Source: DASVWZ01 sp963715675
GTDB taxonomy: Bacteria; Acidobacteriota; Terriglobia; Terriglobales; Acidobacteriaceae
Length of the DNA stretch: 64,000 nucleotides
Reading direction: 5' to 3'
Assembly: GCA_963715675.1 (NCBI GenBank)
Contig: OY970265.1
Location: 3,534,001 to 3,598,000 of the forward strand
Positions 23,038 through 32,361 of this stretch are shown here, in pieces. Position 1 is the stretch's first letter. Every line of letters begins with the position of its first letter. Made by a program: the position numbers and the translations under genes. The notes below the pieces were generated by a model that made no database searches, was not told where the DNA came from, and was given only the letters and a program-made list of their open reading frames with translations.

Positions 23038-25065
23038 TTACCAGACCTCGCAGCGCTTGTCCGGCGGACGCACCATGGCCGCATCTGCCTTGCAGCTGAA
23101 TGCCTGCTGAAACTCCGGCAGGTTCGACAACGGTCCGTTCACGCGGAACTTCGCTACCGGATGCGGATCGGACTGCATCATCACCCGCTGGGTCTCGATG
23201 CGAATTTCGTCGCCCCGCCATTGTCCCCAGGCGAGAAAGAACTGCTGCTCCGGCGTGAACCCGTCCACGTTCGCGGGCCGCGGCTTGCCTTGCAGCGACT
23301 TCTCGAATGCCAGGTAAGCGATTTTCGCTCCTCCCAGATCGCCGATACTCTCACCCAGCACCAGCTTGCCATTGTGGTGGACGCCTTCCTCAATGTAGTA
23401 GTGATCGAACTGGTCAGCCACGCAGGCCCCGCGCGTCTGAAACTGTTTCAGGTCGGCATCCGTCCACCAGTCCCGCAGGGCGCCCAGATAATCGAACTTG
23501 GCCCCTTGGTCGTCGAATCCGTGCGAGATCTCGTGCCCGATAACCACGCCAATGGCTCCGTAATTGACCGCATCGACGGCAGTGTTGTCGAACGCCGGCG
23601 GCTGCAGAATGCCTGCCGGAAAAACGATCTCGTTGAGCTGCGCGTTGTAATAGGCGTTGGAGGTCGGAGGCGTCATGCCCCAGCGTCCACGATCCACCGG
23701 CTTGCCGATGGTGGCGCGGTCATCTTCGATAATGAAACGGCGTCCCGCCAGGTTGTCCTCGAAGAACGCGTCCGAGCGCACGTCCACTCTGCTGTAGTCC
23801 TTCCACTTGTCGGGATATCCGATCTTGGGATTGAAGGTGGCAATCTTGGCCATGGCTTTTTCTTTGGTGTCGTCGCTCATCCAGGGCCGGCTCAGGATGT
23901 CATCCCGCATGGCCGCCAGCAGGTTGCGCACCATCTCCTGCATGCGAGCTTTCGCTTCCGGCGGGAAATACTTTTCCGCGTACTTCTTGCCCAGAACTTC
24001 ACCGTAAAATTCGTCGGTCGACTCCACGCAACGTTTCCAGCGCGGCTTCATCTCACTGGCGCCGCTCATATACTTTCCGTTGAACGCGAAATCCTCTTCC
24101 ACCAGGGGTTGTGACAATGCGCTGGCTGTGGAATTCACCAGGTTCCATTTCAAATAGATCTTCCAATCCGCCAGCGGGGTTTCGTGCAGCTGGCGGTCGA
24201 ACTCCGCCATGAACTTGGGCTGGTCCACGTTCATGTCCACGTCATTCAGCAGCTGCTTGTGTTTGAAATAATCCTGCCAGTCGAAATGCGGACTCATGGC
24301 CTGGAGTTGCGCGAAGGTGGTGTTGTGGTCGGTGGCAGCGGGATCGCGCAGGGTGACGTTATCCAGGGTCGCCTCGGCAAATTTCGTCTCCATGGTCATG
24401 ACGGTCTGGGCTGCGCCGGCGGCCGATTTCTCGTCCCAGCCGACAAGCTGGAACATCTTGGCGACATGTTGCTGATACTTTTCGCGGGCCTCCTTGAAAC
24501 GTGCATCCGGCTTCAGATAGTAGTCGCGGTCGGGCAACGAGTATCCACTGTCGCCGATATCGGCCAGCACCATGGTGGGCTTGTGCGGATCCTGACTGCT
24601 GCTGAGCGCGAAGGGCGCAATGACGGCGATGTCGTGCAGTTCGGCCATGACGACTTGCAACTGTGCCACATCTTTGGCCCCGTCAATCTTCTCAAACCAT
24701 GGTTTCAACGGTTGAATGCCCCGAGCGTTCACCCGTGATTCGTCCATGCAGGCGCCATAGTAACTGCCGATAATCTGCTCGGTGCTGCCCTTCGCAGCGG
24801 ACGTGTCTTTGGCGGCATCTTCTGCGATCGCTCGTAGCTGATCCTTGCTGGCTTCGCCCGATGCCCAGCGCTTGCTCCAGCGCGTCATCGATGCGGGAAT
24901 CGGATTGTTGGCCCGCCAGGTGCCGTTGGCGGACTGGTAGAAATCGTTGCAGGGATCGGCTTTGCGGTCGAGATCGGTAACGTCGATTCCGTGTAAGGCT
25001 GAGGTTTGTGAGAACAAGGCGGAAGGAAACAGGGCGAGTACCAGCGCAATTTTCACGAGGCGCAT
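23038..25065 (-). CDS. M13 family zinc metallopeptidase (neprilysin/PepO-like)
   Basis: 675 residues. The ATG at 25065 opens a signal peptide (MRLVKIALVLALFPSALFSQ), so the enzyme is exported. Catalytic domain: substrate-binding NAYYNAQLNEIVFPAGI, zinc motif HEISHGFDDQGAKFD (HExxH near residue 508), third ligand in GESIGDLGG (ExxxD), and the family-defining C-terminal CEVW. The large N-terminal lid domain is present, so it is full length. Likely a periplasmic or secreted oligopeptidase for peptides below about 5 kDa. Monocistronic. Confidence 0.92.
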   Translation of the reverse strand: MRLVKIALVLALFPSALFSQTSALHGIDVTDLDRKADPCNDFYQSANGTWRANNPIPASMTRWSKRWASGEASKDQLRAIAEDAAKDTSAAKGSTEQIIGSYYGACMDESRVNARGIQPLKPWFEKIDGAKDVAQLQVVMAELHDIAVIAPFALSSSQDPHKPTMVLADIGDSGYSLPDRDYYLKPDARFKEAREKYQQHVAKMFQLVGWDEKSAAGAAQTVMTMETKFAEATLDNVTLRDPAATDHNTTFAQLQAMSPHFDWQDYFKHKQLLNDVDMNVDQPKFMAEFDRQLHETPLADWKIYLKWNLVNSTASALSQPLVEEDFAFNGKYMSGASEMKPRWKRCVESTDEFYGEVLGKKYAEKYFPPEAKARMQEMVRNLLAAMRDDILSRPWMSDDTKEKAMAKIATFNPKIGYPDKWKDYSRVDVRSDAFFEDNLAGRRFIIEDDRATIGKPVDRGRWGMTPPTSNAYYNAQLNEIVFPAGILQPPAFDNTAVDAVNYGAIGVVIGHEISHGFDDQGAKFDYLGALRDWWTDADLKQFQTRGACVADQFDHYYIEEGVHHNGKLVLGESIGDLGGAKIAYLAFEKSLQGKPRPANVDGFTPEQQFFLAWGQWRGDEIRIETQRVMMQSDPHPVAKFRVNGPLSNLPEFQQAFSCKADAAMVRPPDKRCEVW

Positions 25066-25221
25066 CAAAGGGCTCTTTTCTCCCAAGTTTGGGTTGTCAG
25101 CGGAACAGATGTCCGGCTGCATTGTAGACGAGTGAGAGCTGTGTTTTGTTAGCTTTCTTTGGAACGTCGTTGCGAAACGGTGCCCTGGCGATGCCGGCGT
25201 GGCGGCTCGTGCCCCAGAACG

Positions 25222-25437
25222 CTAGTTGTCCCGCGCCCGATCCAGCCCCAAATCCTGGCTGAGCTTGGCGATCTGCGCTCTCCTTGCCTGGAAGTGGTTG
25301 CGTTCCAACTCGGAAAGCTTGTCGGCCCTGCTGAGTGCGTCAATCTGCTCGCTGAACAGGCGCTCCAACAGCCTGACCTTGAAATCATGAACGTAAACTA
25401 CTGAGGAGTCGAGAACCTGCGCTCTTGGGGGAGTCAT
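25222..25437 (-). CDS. small hypothetical protein
   Basis: 71 residues from ATG 25437 (an in-frame TTG at 25479 would add 14). Charged, predicted mostly helical and coiled-coil-like: VRLLERLFSEQIDAL and LSELERNHFQARRAQI. No domain recognised and no clear ribosome binding site. Composition looks protein-like rather than random, but evidence is modest. Confidence 0.45.
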   Translation of the reverse strand: MTPPRAQVLDSSVVYVHDFKVRLLERLFSEQIDALSRADKLSELERNHFQARRAQIAKLSQDLGLDRARDN

Positions 25438-25541
25438 AGTGATTTGAGCATTTTCCAGCGTCCGCCGGAATCGAGTCAAATGTATCGCTCACACATGCGC
25501 GTGAGGTGTATCACAAGCGCAACCGATCGGATCTACCCGCT

Positions 25542-26993
25542 TTACCACTCGCCCGACGTCAGGTAGTCGTGGATCGACTTGGCGGCACGCCGTCCGGCGC
25601 CCATCGCCAGAATTACGGTTGCCGCCCCCGTCACGATGTCGCCGCCGGCAAACACTCCCTTGCGGGAAGTCCGCTGCGTGGTGGCGTCGGCTTCGATGTA
25701 GTTTTTCTTATTTGTCTTCAGTCCCGGAGTCGTGCTCTGGATCAGCGGATTCGCGGTCGTCCCAATGGCCATGACCGCAACCGAAAGCGGCAAATCGAAT
25801 TCCGAGCCCGCAATCGGCACCGGCCGTCTCCGGCCCGAAGCATCCGGCTCGCCCAATTCCATCTGGATGCAGCGCGCCGCCTTTAGCCAGCCCGCGTCGT
25901 CCGCCAGAAACTCCACCGGAGCGGTCAGCATGTGGAACTCGATGCCTTCCTGCTTGGCGTGCTTCACTTCCTCGATGCGCGCCGGCATCTCGGCTTCGCT
26001 GCGCCGGTAGATCACATAGGCCTTGCCAGCGCCCAGCCGTAGCGCGGAGCGGATTGCATCCAGCGCCGTGTTGCCACCGCCGATCACGGCCACATTCTTG
26101 CCCCGGAAATCGACCATGGGCTCGTCATATGTCGGGAACTCATAAGCGTGCATCAGGTTGATGCGGGTCAGGAATTCATTCGCCGAATACACGCCGTTCC
26201 AGTGTTCCCCCGGAATGCCCATGAATTGCGGCAATCCCGCTCCGGTGCCGATGAATACCGCATCGAAACCTTCTTCCTCCATCAACTCAGTGATGGTCAC
26301 CGTGCGGCCGACCACAACATCAGTCTCGAACTCCACGCCCATGGCGCGCATGTAGTCGATTTGCTCCCGAATGATTTGTTTGGGAAGGCGGAACTCGGGG
26401 ATGCCGTATACCAGTACGCCACCCAACTCATGCAGTGCTTCGAATACCTTGACCTGGTGTCCTCTCTGCACCAAGTCGCCTGCCGCGGTCAGCCCGGAAG
26501 GACCGCTGCCCACAATCGCCACCTTTTTCCCGGTGGGGGTCGCCTTGGGCAGATTGGCCGTATCCAGATGACGTTGCTCATAATCGGCGACAAAGCGCTC
26601 CAGGTAGCCAATTCCCAAGGGCTCAACTTTCTTGGCCATCAGGCATTTGCCTTCACAGTGATCCTCCTGCGGACAGACGCGTCCGGTGATGGCCGGCAGC
26701 ACGTTGTCCTCGCGAATTTTTGCCGCCGCCGCCAGATAATCGCCGGCCACAATCAACTGCACGAATTCCTTCACCTTCACGTTCACCGGACAGCTGTCGA
26801 TGCAGGTTGGTTTCCCACATTCCAGGCAGCGCAGCGCTTCCTGCCGCGCCAGTTCTTCGGAGTAGCCAAGGTTTACTTCTTTGAAGTTGGTGGCTCGCAA
26901 CAGCGGCGCCTGCTCGAGCATGTGCTGGCGGGGCATTTTCATCCGGTCCTTGAGCGGTATCGGATTGGCGGAAACCTTCGTCGGCTGGGTCAC
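25542..26993 (-). CDS. NADPH-binding glutamate-synthase-small-subunit-like protein (NfnB/SudA-like)
   Basis: 483 residues. The GTG start at 26993 overlaps the upstream stop codon (GTGA) and follows GGGAGGAAAAAA. N-terminal Fe-S region: CLECGKPTCIDSCP and VCPQEDHCEGKC supply ligands for two [4Fe-4S] clusters. Two Rossmann nucleotide sites follow: FAD (VAIVGSGPSGLTAAG) and NAD(P) (VAVIGGGNTALDAIR). C-terminal GVFAGGDIVTGAATVILAMG. This architecture is shared by GltD, NfnB and sulfide dehydrogenase alpha. The directly coupled upstream partner is an NfnA/SudB-type flavoprotein, so the pair is more likely NfnAB-like (electron transfer between NADPH, NADH and ferredoxin) than glutamate synthase; no gltB is nearby. 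Confidence 0.85.
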   Translation of the reverse strand: MTQPTKVSANPIPLKDRMKMPRQHMLEQAPLLRATNFKEVNLGYSEELARQEALRCLECGKPTCIDSCPVNVKVKEFVQLIVAGDYLAAAAKIREDNVLPAITGRVCPQEDHCEGKCLMAKKVEPLGIGYLERFVADYEQRHLDTANLPKATPTGKKVAIVGSGPSGLTAAGDLVQRGHQVKVFEALHELGGVLVYGIPEFRLPKQIIREQIDYMRAMGVEFETDVVVGRTVTITELMEEEGFDAVFIGTGAGLPQFMGIPGEHWNGVYSANEFLTRINLMHAYEFPTYDEPMVDFRGKNVAVIGGGNTALDAIRSALRLGAGKAYVIYRRSEAEMPARIEEVKHAKQEGIEFHMLTAPVEFLADDAGWLKAARCIQMELGEPDASGRRRPVPIAGSEFDLPLSVAVMAIGTTANPLIQSTTPGLKTNKKNYIEADATTQRTSRKGVFAGGDIVTGAATVILAMGAGRRAAKSIHDYLTSGEW

Positions 26994-27883
26994 TTTTTTC
27001 CTCCCGTCACAGCACACTCGTCTTCTTGCCCGGCGAGTTGGGCCTGTTTCTGTGCCTCGCACTCATGCTTGAACTTCTCCATGGACAACTGTTCGGGAGC
27101 ACGATACATGGAATTCCGCTGCACCAGCACGGCAAAATCCACCCGGTGGGCGTCGAACTCCGGCCCATCCACGCAGGCAAATTCGCTCTTGCCATCGACC
27201 AGCACGCGGCAGCCACCGCACATTCCGGTGCCGTCGATCATGATGGGATTCAGGCTGACCATGGTGCGGATGTTCTCCTTGCGCGTCATCTCGGCCACGG
27301 CACGCATCATCGGGATCGGCCCGATCGCCAGCACCAGATCGATTCGGGTCCCGTTCTCAATCAACTGGCGCAGTTTGTCGGTGACGAATCCCTTGTCGGC
27401 ATAGGTGCCGTCGTCGGTGGTGATCATCAGGGCATCGCTGACCTCGCGCATCTCCCGTTCCTCGATGACCAGGTCCTTGTTGCGCGCCCCCACGATCGAA
27501 ATTACCCGGTTGCCGGCGCGCTTAAGCGCGGCCGCGGTGGGATACGCCATGGCTGTCCCCACCCCGCCGCCCATCACCACGACGGTGCCAAAATTCTCAA
27601 TCTCCGATGGTTTTCCCAGCGGGCCAACCAGGTCGAGAATGCTGTCGCCGGTCTCCAGCGAATTGAGCAGGGTTGTGGTTTTGCCGATCGATTGCACCAC
27701 GATGTTGACCGTGCCGCGTTCCGGGTCGGATTTTTCGATGGTGAGCGGGATGCGCTCGCCATGCTCGTTGACCCGCACAATCACAAACTGTCCGGGCTTC
27801 TGTTTGCGGGCAATGCGCGGAGCCTCAAGGGTAAAGCGCTTGATCCCCGGCGCGAGAAACTCAGCATGAAGGATTTTGAACAT
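26990..27883 (-). CDS. sulfide/dihydroorotate dehydrogenase-like FAD/NAD-binding protein (NfnA/SudB-like)
   Basis: 297 residues from ATG 27883 (MFKILHAEFLAPGIKRF). It has a ferredoxin-reductase-type FAD domain (GQFVIVRV...PLTIEKSDPERGTV), an NAD-binding domain (VVVMGGGVGTAMAYPTA) and a C-terminal [2Fe-2S] site (MCGGCRV then FACVDGPEFD). This is the small subunit of NfnAB or sulfide dehydrogenase. It heads a two-gene operon with the Fe-S flavoprotein downstream (4-base overlap). The NfnAB complex bifurcates electrons between NADH, NADPH and ferredoxin; which direction and whether ferredoxin is the partner cannot be read here. Confidence 0.85.
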   Translation of the reverse strand: MFKILHAEFLAPGIKRFTLEAPRIARKQKPGQFVIVRVNEHGERIPLTIEKSDPERGTVNIVVQSIGKTTTLLNSLETGDSILDLVGPLGKPSEIENFGTVVVMGGGVGTAMAYPTAAALKRAGNRVISIVGARNKDLVIEEREMREVSDALMITTDDGTYADKGFVTDKLRQLIENGTRIDLVLAIGPIPMMRAVAEMTRKENIRTMVSLNPIMIDGTGMCGGCRVLVDGKSEFACVDGPEFDAHRVDFAVLVQRNSMYRAPEQLSMEKFKHECEAQKQAQLAGQEDECAVTGGKK

Positions 27884-28006
27884 TGTTTTTCCAGGACTGC
27901 GTGACGACCTATCCATTGTCCGGGGAAGAATGGACACGGGGCTGTGATATGGATCACCAGGGGGTGCGGCAGCGGTCACGTCGGAGAAACGTGACCGCCC
28001 GGGATT

Positions 28007-28516
28007 CTACATGCCAGTCTCATCGGCCGAAGGGCCGTAAATGGCGGGGACGGGGAGATTGTTCAACCGCAGGTACACCCCAAGCTGCGCCCGGTGGTGA
28101 ACGTTGTGATTCATCACCCAGGTACGCAGGCAGGCGCTCCGCGGCATGGAGAACAGCACCGTTCCATTGTTGAGAAACGACCAGGATTTCTGTAGATCGG
28201 CGTCGGTCGCCGCAGCCAGCGCGGCTCGCGCATCGGCCACGTTTTTGTCGAACATCTGCAGCAGTTCCTTGCTGCTTTTTGGGGTCGGCGGCGGATCGAT
28301 GGGCTTGCCTCCGGGGGCCATATCCAGCGCGTCTTTCTTGACGATTTCAACCACCCAGCCTGGAAGATTTGCCAGATGGCCGGCCAGCCAGATCATGCTG
28401 CCGGATTTCGGGTGCGGTTTCCATGAGAATTTCTCTTCGGGTAGTCGTTCCAGAGTCTTGCGGGTATTGGCCATCTCCTGGCCGAATTCAGCCAGAAGCG
28501 ATTGATTGAGCGACAT
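28007..28516 (-). CDS. DinB family protein
   Basis: 169 residues, DinB four-helix-bundle fold. The histidine pattern is visible: WLAGHLANLP and NHNVHHRAQLGVYL. The start follows ACGGAGGAAATC, a strong ribosome binding site. Enzymatic role unknown. Its stop faces the nfnAB-like operon and its start lies about 150 bases from the left end of the IS element. Confidence 0.87.
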   Translation of the reverse strand: MSLNQSLLAEFGQEMANTRKTLERLPEEKFSWKPHPKSGSMIWLAGHLANLPGWVVEIVKKDALDMAPGGKPIDPPPTPKSSKELLQMFDKNVADARAALAAATDADLQKSWSFLNNGTVLFSMPRSACLRTWVMNHNVHHRAQLGVYLRLNNLPVPAIYGPSADETGM

Positions 28517-28668
28517 GATTTCCTCCGTCTGGGGATTTTGGCTCCTGAGAAGCGAGGATAATTATAGGCGAATAAAGAGCGAAACTCAAGACGCCCTGAA
28601 GGTCTCCTGTCAAACCGCCTCGAAGAGAATTCCCCGATCCGGCGACATGCCGAAAGAGAGGTGACTAG

Positions 28669-29918
28669 GAGCTTGTTGAAAATTTCCTTCACGCAGCGTG
28701 TGGATCATTCTAAGAAGCGCACGCTCAGACTGATTCTTGTTGTTGCTGCTTCCGATCTGCCCCCGAGGCTCGTCTGGCAACCGAAGGTCGGGTCCCTTGC
28801 TTCTTCATGCGCTCTGCGCCCGCAGTTTCGGAATACGGATCAGATTGAAGGCCGCGCAGCTAAACACGAACAACCAATCCACCTTCGCCAGTCCGCGGAG
28901 TTTCACCTTCTTCAGGGGGCCAATCTGCTTCAGCCATCCGAACGGTTTCTCCACCAACCAGCGTTTGCTTAAACTGATCGCGTATCCCGGATGCCGGCTC
29001 GTCCGTTCGTCGATCGCGCCGTGCTGTCGGCGGGCCACGTGCGGCGTCACGCCCAACTCGCGCACTGTGCTGACGAAATCGCGCGTGTCATAGGCTTTGT
29101 CGGCTCCGGTCGTGATCCGACCGCTTCGCTTCCGGGTCAACTCGTACAACATTAATAAAGCCGCATCGCGCTCCGCCCGGCCATCGGCCTGCGTGGTCAT
29201 CGCCGCCGCGATCAGCCCGTTCCGGTTCTCCACCAAGGTGTGGCCCAGATAACTCAGCTTGGCTTCCTGCCCCGCCGACTTCTTATAGAGTCGCGCTTCC
29301 GGATCCGTGCTCGAAGCGTGCGTCTGGTTGCTCCGTGGCTCGCCGTGAAAATCTCCTCCGCTCCCAGACCCGCCGTCGTCCTTGCGGCGAAAGCTCTTTT
29401 GTCCCGCCCATGCCTCGATCAGCGTCCCATCCACCGTGAAGTGCTCGTCCGACATCAGCCCCGACGCCTGCTCTTTTACATGGGCGAAAAACTTCTGCGC
29501 CAGATCCTGGTTCAACAGCCGCTCGCGATTCTTGCTGAACACCGCGTGGTTCCATACCCCATCGTCGATCTCCAAGCCCACGAACCAGCGAAATAGCAAG
29601 TTGTAGTTGAGCTGCTCCATCAGCAGCCGCTCGCTGCGCACCGAATAGAACACCTGCAGCAGCAGCGCTCGCAGTAACCGCTCCGGCGCAATCGACGGCC
29701 GCCCCCCCTGCGCGTACAGTCCGTCGAAATCTTTCGACATCCCGGCCAAGACCACATCCACCAGCTTCCTCACCCCGCGCAGCGGATGGTCGGCTGGAAT
29801 CCGATCCTCCAATGCCACATAACTGAACATCCCCGTTTGCCGTTGCTGATCGTCGCCTCGCATTCCTGCTTCTTACCACACCACCACCGAGGATGGGCAG
29901 TGGTTTTTCAACAACCTC
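28669..29918 (-). mobile_element. IS5-family-like insertion sequence, intact
   Basis: 1250 bp. The left end begins GAGCTTGTTGAAAA (28669-28682) and the right end is TTTTCAACAACCTC (29905-29918): 14-bp inverted repeats with one mismatch. The element is flanked by CTAG on both sides (28665-28668 and 29919-29922), a 4-bp target duplication as known for some IS5 subgroups. It carries one transposase gene. The right-hand CTAG contains the stop codon of the FG-GAP/ASH gene, so the insertion left that reading frame unchanged. Confidence 0.85.
28805..29863 (-). CDS. IS5-family-like DDE transposase
   Basis: 352 residues, full length, cuts and joins DNA during transposition. N-terminal DUF772-type region (LEDRIPADHPLRGVRKLVD ... 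FYSVRSERLLMEQLNYNLL). DDE residues: Asp in HFTVDGTLIEAWA, Asp in TTGADKAYDTRDF, and Glu in RWLVEKPFGWLK. No frameshift seen, so the copy may be active. It lies entirely inside the element with matched ends. Confidence 0.93.
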   Translation of the reverse strand: MRGDDQQRQTGMFSYVALEDRIPADHPLRGVRKLVDVVLAGMSKDFDGLYAQGGRPSIAPERLLRALLLQVFYSVRSERLLMEQLNYNLLFRWFVGLEIDDGVWNHAVFSKNRERLLNQDLAQKFFAHVKEQASGLMSDEHFTVDGTLIEAWAGQKSFRRKDDGGSGSGGDFHGEPRSNQTHASSTDPEARLYKKSAGQEAKLSYLGHTLVENRNGLIAAAMTTQADGRAERDAALLMLYELTRKRSGRITTGADKAYDTRDFVSTVRELGVTPHVARRQHGAIDERTSRHPGYAISLSKRWLVEKPFGWLKQIGPLKKVKLRGLAKVDWLFVFSCAAFNLIRIPKLRAQSA

Positions 29919-32195
29919 CTAGGTCCCGGTGCCTGCCAGGGGGACGTTTTGCGGGCTGCCGCCACCGTCGTCGCTCACTGCAAGCTCCGCCGCCCGCTGC
30001 CCTTTCGCTTGAGGATCAAACGTCACCTTGATGGTGCAACTGTGTCCCGCAGGTAAGCTGTTGCCGCACTTGTTGGTTTCAGCGAAGTCTCCGGCATCCT
30101 TCCCCGCGATTCCAATCTTGCTGATGGAAAGCGACGTCTTGCCTTCATTCATCAACTGTACCGGCACCGGCGCGCTCTTTTTTCCCTCTTTCTGCTCGCC
30201 GAAATTTATGCTGATAGGCGTCAACTTAACCACGCTTCCCATGCCCGTCAACGCCGCCTTCTGGGGACTGCCTTTGGCGTTATCGTTGACGGACAAACTT
30301 CCTTTGACGACTCCCTTCTCCGTCGGCGCGAACTCCACCTGAATCTGACAATGATCGCTCGGATTCAGCGTGGAAGGACAGTTGTTGGTCTGGGTAAACT
30401 GCGAGCTCGCCGAGATGCTTGAAATCGTAACTGCCTGCGACCCCGTATTGGTCAAAGTTAAAGTCTGCTGCGCACTCTGAGTCCCTATTAGCTGAATGGG
30501 GAAGTCGAGTTTCGATGGCTTCAATGAAACCGTAAGGTCAACGCCGGTGCCCGTGAGGGCTATCGTCGCTGGGCTGCCGGAGCCCTGGTAATCGATGGTC
30601 ACGGATGCCGATCTCGCGCCCGTCGCTTTCGGCGTGAAAGTCACATTGATTTTGCAACTGTGATTCGGCGGCAGGCTGGAGCCGCAGTTGTTCTTTTCGG
30701 CGAAATCCTTGGGGTCGGGCCCTGTGATCTTAATGCTGTTGATTTTCAGATCGGACGAACCCAGGTTGGTGAGGACCGAGCTTTGTGGCTTGCTCCTCGT
30801 GCCGAGGTTCTGTTCTGAAAAAGTCAGCTGCGCGGGATTGACGCTCACCGAACTTTGCAGGGCCAGAAAGGCCTTTCTGCCACTCAAGGCGAGATCCAAC
30901 TTGCCGTCATTGTTGAAGTCGCCCATCCCGAAGGCGGGTAAACGACCGAATCTCTGAACGCCGGCAGGAAACGAAATGGGCTTTTGGAAGGTGCCATCGC
31001 CGTTGCCCAGCAGGATCAAGACGGTCATCTGCTGTCCGGCACCGCCGCTGACGATGGCAGCGTCGAGCTTGCCGTCCCCGTTGAAATCGCCGATGTTGAT
31101 GTTCTCTCCACTGACGTTAATGGTCTGCCCCTGCGTGAAGGTGCCGTCGCCGTTTCCGAGCAGCACGGTGAAGCCATCAGTCAGAAGGTCGAGTTTGCCG
31201 TCGCGGTTAACATCAGCCGCAGCGATGGCGGTTCCTCCGGCTCGGTAGCTATCTCCCTGGGCGAATGTCCCATCTCCGTTGCCCAGATAGATCACGATTC
31301 CAGAGTCGCCGATGAGCGCGATGTCCAAGTTGCCGTCGCCATTAAAATCGCCGATTGCCGGGACGCCTTGGCCACCATCAAGACCCTGCCCCATGGTGAA
31401 GGTGCCATCGCCGTTGCCGAGATAGATATAGTCGTTCTCGTCGCCCTGAATAATTCCAGTCTCGACCAGGTCGAGAATCCCGTCATGATTGAAGTCTGCG
31501 ACTCCAACGGCCTCCCATCCGTAGGCGTTGAAGGTTGGTCCCTGTTTCAAATGGCCGGTGCCGTCGCCGAAGAAAACTGATCCCTTGTAACTGGTGCCGT
31601 AGAAAACCAGGACATCGAGATTGCCGTCCCCATTGAAGTCCGCTGCAAGCATATAGAATGGTCTCTGGATGCTGCTGGGACTCTTGATAGGCGCATGAAA
31701 TGTGCCGTCGCCATTGCCTGCATAGACGTCGATCGACCCTTCATAGGGGGTAATCACGACGTCGAGATTGCCATCGTTGTTGACGTCGCCCACGGCAAGT
31801 CGACCCTTTTGAAGTAGGTTGGTGTCACGGGCAAACCCGACGGTCCTGCTGGAATCTCGGACGGGGAAATAAACCACGTTGGAAGGTCCGCCGCCGGGGT
31901 GCGGATTCGCCACCGTCACCGAGACCGTGCCCGCCTTCGCCACATCTGTGGTTGTAATCTTCGCTTTTATCTGGCTGCTGGAAAGAACCTCGCTCTCCCG
32001 CGGCGATCCGTTCCAGTTGACCACGGCCCCGGAGGCGAATCCATTGCCGTTCACTGTCAGAGTGAATCCCTTGCTGCCAGGCGGGGCGCTGGCCGGAACC
32101 AGTGGTTGATACACAAGAGGCACAGGATTGGAACTTGCCAAACACAGTGCGCTCAGAAAAATCGTGAACAGGCAGGCAAAACGGTGAAGCGTCAT
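29919..32195 (-). CDS. exported FG-GAP/VCBS and ASH-domain (choice-of-anchor D) protein
   Basis: 758 residues. Signal peptide (1-~21). Residues ~25-110 look like an IPT/TIG immunoglobulin-like domain (SAPPGSKGFTLTVNGNGF). Residues ~125-435 hold about seven FG-GAP/VCBS repeats with Ca-binding loops (GDVNNDGNLDVV, ADFNGDGNLDVL, GDFNNDGKLDLA) that build a beta-propeller. Residues ~445-758 hold three ASPM/SPD2/Hydin-type repeats (LTFSEQNLGTRS..., CG.SLP..HSC.I.VTF.P...G). A large secreted adhesion- or surface-type protein; the ligand is unknown. The TAG stop coincides with the CTAG target duplication of the IS element. CTAG was the target, so the stop is original and the protein is probably not truncated. 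Confidence 0.88.
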   Translation of the reverse strand: MTLHRFACLFTIFLSALCLASSNPVPLVYQPLVPASAPPGSKGFTLTVNGNGFASGAVVNWNGSPRESEVLSSSQIKAKITTTDVAKAGTVSVTVANPHPGGGPSNVVYFPVRDSSRTVGFARDTNLLQKGRLAVGDVNNDGNLDVVITPYEGSIDVYAGNGDGTFHAPIKSPSSIQRPFYMLAADFNGDGNLDVLVFYGTSYKGSVFFGDGTGHLKQGPTFNAYGWEAVGVADFNHDGILDLVETGIIQGDENDYIYLGNGDGTFTMGQGLDGGQGVPAIGDFNGDGNLDIALIGDSGIVIYLGNGDGTFAQGDSYRAGGTAIAAADVNRDGKLDLLTDGFTVLLGNGDGTFTQGQTINVSGENINIGDFNGDGKLDAAIVSGGAGQQMTVLILLGNGDGTFQKPISFPAGVQRFGRLPAFGMGDFNNDGKLDLALSGRKAFLALQSSVSVNPAQLTFSEQNLGTRSKPQSSVLTNLGSSDLKINSIKITGPDPKDFAEKNNCGSSLPPNHSCKINVTFTPKATGARSASVTIDYQGSGSPATIALTGTGVDLTVSLKPSKLDFPIQLIGTQSAQQTLTLTNTGSQAVTISSISASSQFTQTNNCPSTLNPSDHCQIQVEFAPTEKGVVKGSLSVNDNAKGSPQKAALTGMGSVVKLTPISINFGEQKEGKKSAPVPVQLMNEGKTSLSISKIGIAGKDAGDFAETNKCGNSLPAGHSCTIKVTFDPQAKGQRAAELAVSDDGGGSPQNVPLAGTGT

Positions 32196-32361
32196 AGCGA
32201 TCTCCCAAAGGAATTGAAGTTAGGGGACCCCGCTCGGAACAACCTGCAAAGGGAGATGCAGCCATCCAAGCGAACGAATTCTCTCGCAAATAGAAGTCAC
32301 GGTCAAGGCGAAAATCTCACAGGAAGGGCAGACCTGCGCCCAGGATTTCTTCTCAGAGTTT

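Noticed and set aside
25542..26993. Call as glutamate synthase small subunit (gltD)
   Set aside because: No gltB nearby and direct coupling to an NfnA/SudB-type partner; NfnB-like is the better fit.
26148..27404. 418-aa plus-strand open frame
   Set aside because: Antisense shadow of the NfnAB-like genes, which have full sets of motifs on the minus strand.
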